From: Linnemannia hyalina
Lineage: Eukaryota > Mortierellomycota > Mortierellomycetes > Mortierellales > Mortierellaceae
Reading direction: 5' to 3'
DNA length: 64,000 bases
Assembly: GCA_019671135.1 (NCBI GenBank)
Contig: JAHRHY010000021.1
Location: forward strand, 124,001-188,000
The notes under the pieces were generated by a model, which was given only the letters and a program-made list of their open reading frames with translations, made no database searches and had not been told where the DNA came from. How positions within the stretch are numbered: position 1 is the first letter of the stretch; every line of letters starts with the position of its first letter. A program made the position numbers and the translations under genes. Positions 63,369 through 64,000 of the stretch are shown here, one piece after another.

Positions 63369-64000
63369 CTACAACTTGGCGTTCATCATGAGGCGCTGAG
63401 AAATCTCAGGGTACATATCCTCCTTGATCATGCCATAGAAGACACCGGCTTTGGCCTTGGGGGCAATCTTGAGGGCGACTTGCTTGGCGAGCTCGACGGT
63501 GCCTTCGACGCCCTCAGCAATGGCATCGACGAGGTGCGAGGAGAGGGCCTCCTGGGCGCTGAAGCGCTTGGCCTCGAGGACGCAGGAGCGGTAGACGTGG
63601 GGGTGCATCTTATAGCGGAGGAGGGCCGACATGCCGGCGGGCAAGGGCGAAGGGAGATCAATCTCGTTCTATTATTGTGTTTGTGTTTGTTTGTGGGGAA
63701 TGGGGAGACAAGGTTAGAGATGTGTGTTAACTGTTCACACGACTGTGCATCCGGGGACGGAGAAATTAAAGCCGATCGAGGAGAGAAAAAAATGAAGAGT
63801 ATTTACCATGCACATGAAGCCGCGATCGCTGCGCATGACTCTGTAGTCGTGGGCCATGGCCATGAGGCATCCACCGGCGAAGGCGTGTCTATTTCGTTCG
63901 TTTGATACAAGGCAGGTGGAGATATTAAGTTAGCGATGGTGTGGATAGTCGTCAGATCCAACTTTGTAGGCTCAAGTCGAGAAATGTCCGTCGCGCCTAA
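63369..64000 (-). CDS. peroxisomal enoyl-CoA hydratase/isomerase-like protein, 3' part only
   Basis: Visible exons 63888-63807 and 63668-63369; the gene continues past the window end. The first visible exon reads HAFAGGCLMAMAHDYRVMRS, then DRGFMCM, joining to NEIDLPSPLPAGMSALLRYK. This is the crotonase-fold oxyanion-hole region (HAFAGG) and the E-IDLP strand of Delta3,Delta2-enoyl-CoA isomerase/hydratase relatives. The protein ends MMNAKL-stop; AKL is a type-1 peroxisomal targeting signal. So it probably acts in beta-oxidation of unsaturated fatty acids in peroxisomes. The Glu in NEIDLP lies where isomerases carry their catalytic acid, favouring isomerase over hydratase, but this cannot be settled from a fragment. 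No further exon was placed in 63889-64000. Confidence 0.8.

Overview
The window looks like nuclear DNA of a filamentous early-diverging fungus. I infer Mucoromycota, probably Mortierellaceae. The basis is compact multi-intron genes with short introns (mostly 70-480 nt, GTATGT/GTAAGT donors, mostly TAG acceptors), fungal-type fused HIS4, a FlbA/Sst2-like RGS gene, a vacuolar/cell-wall-type acid trehalase, long divergent F-box/leucine-rich proteins, and no bacterial operon structure. All gene models were built by hand by joining reading frames across splice sites that keep phase, so exon borders are predictions.

Layout. 0.3-5.2 kb: two minus-strand metabolic genes, HIS4 and a mitochondrial rhodanese-type sulfurtransferase. 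5.9-11.9 kb: a tandem pair of large paralogous F-box/LRR-like proteins. 12.2-15.3 kb: a gene with two ubiquitin-like domains, a Cys-rich segment and a RING-H2 finger, plus two decayed partial copies of it, one abutting a broken IS630/Tc1-like transposase. 15.7-18.2 kb: a DEP-DEP-RGS regulator. 18.2-21.8 kb: gene-free, strongly strand-asymmetric DNA. 21.8-28.3 kb: EMC1, a secreted CAP protein and the ATP synthase OSCP subunit. 28.8-32.15 kb: a large nested inverted duplication with a perfect 563-bp palindrome at its core, a decayed gene fragment near both ends and a MITE in the right arm. 32.3-35.1 kb: a low-complexity protein with a C-terminal Cys/His knuckle and a small four-pass membrane protein. 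36.2-40.8 kb: acid trehalase and, convergent to it, an unusual GH16-like protein without signal peptide. 43.2-46.4 kb: a Golgi-type O-fucosyltransferase and a small secreted protein, convergent. 47.2-50.0 kb: a LYR-motif mitochondrial protein divergent from dynactin subunit 6. 51.3-58.8 kb: one 2.3-kilo-residue disordered repeat protein. 59.1-60.8 kb: a predicted pseudokinase. 61.7-62.7 kb: an F-box relic. 63.4-64.0 kb: the 3' end of a peroxisomal enoyl-CoA isomerase/hydratase-like gene that runs off the window.

Most genes are unrelated housekeeping neighbours; there is no evident biosynthetic cluster. Two themes recur: ubiquitin-type components (two F-box genes, one F-box relic, a UBL-RING gene with relics) that duplicate and decay locally, and duplication structures (tandem F-box pair, 72-residue repeats, inverted duplication). 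The most unusual items are the palindromic locus at 28.8-32.15 kb, the 72-residue repeat giant, the UBL-UBL-RING family with a transposase junction, and the predicted pseudokinase.
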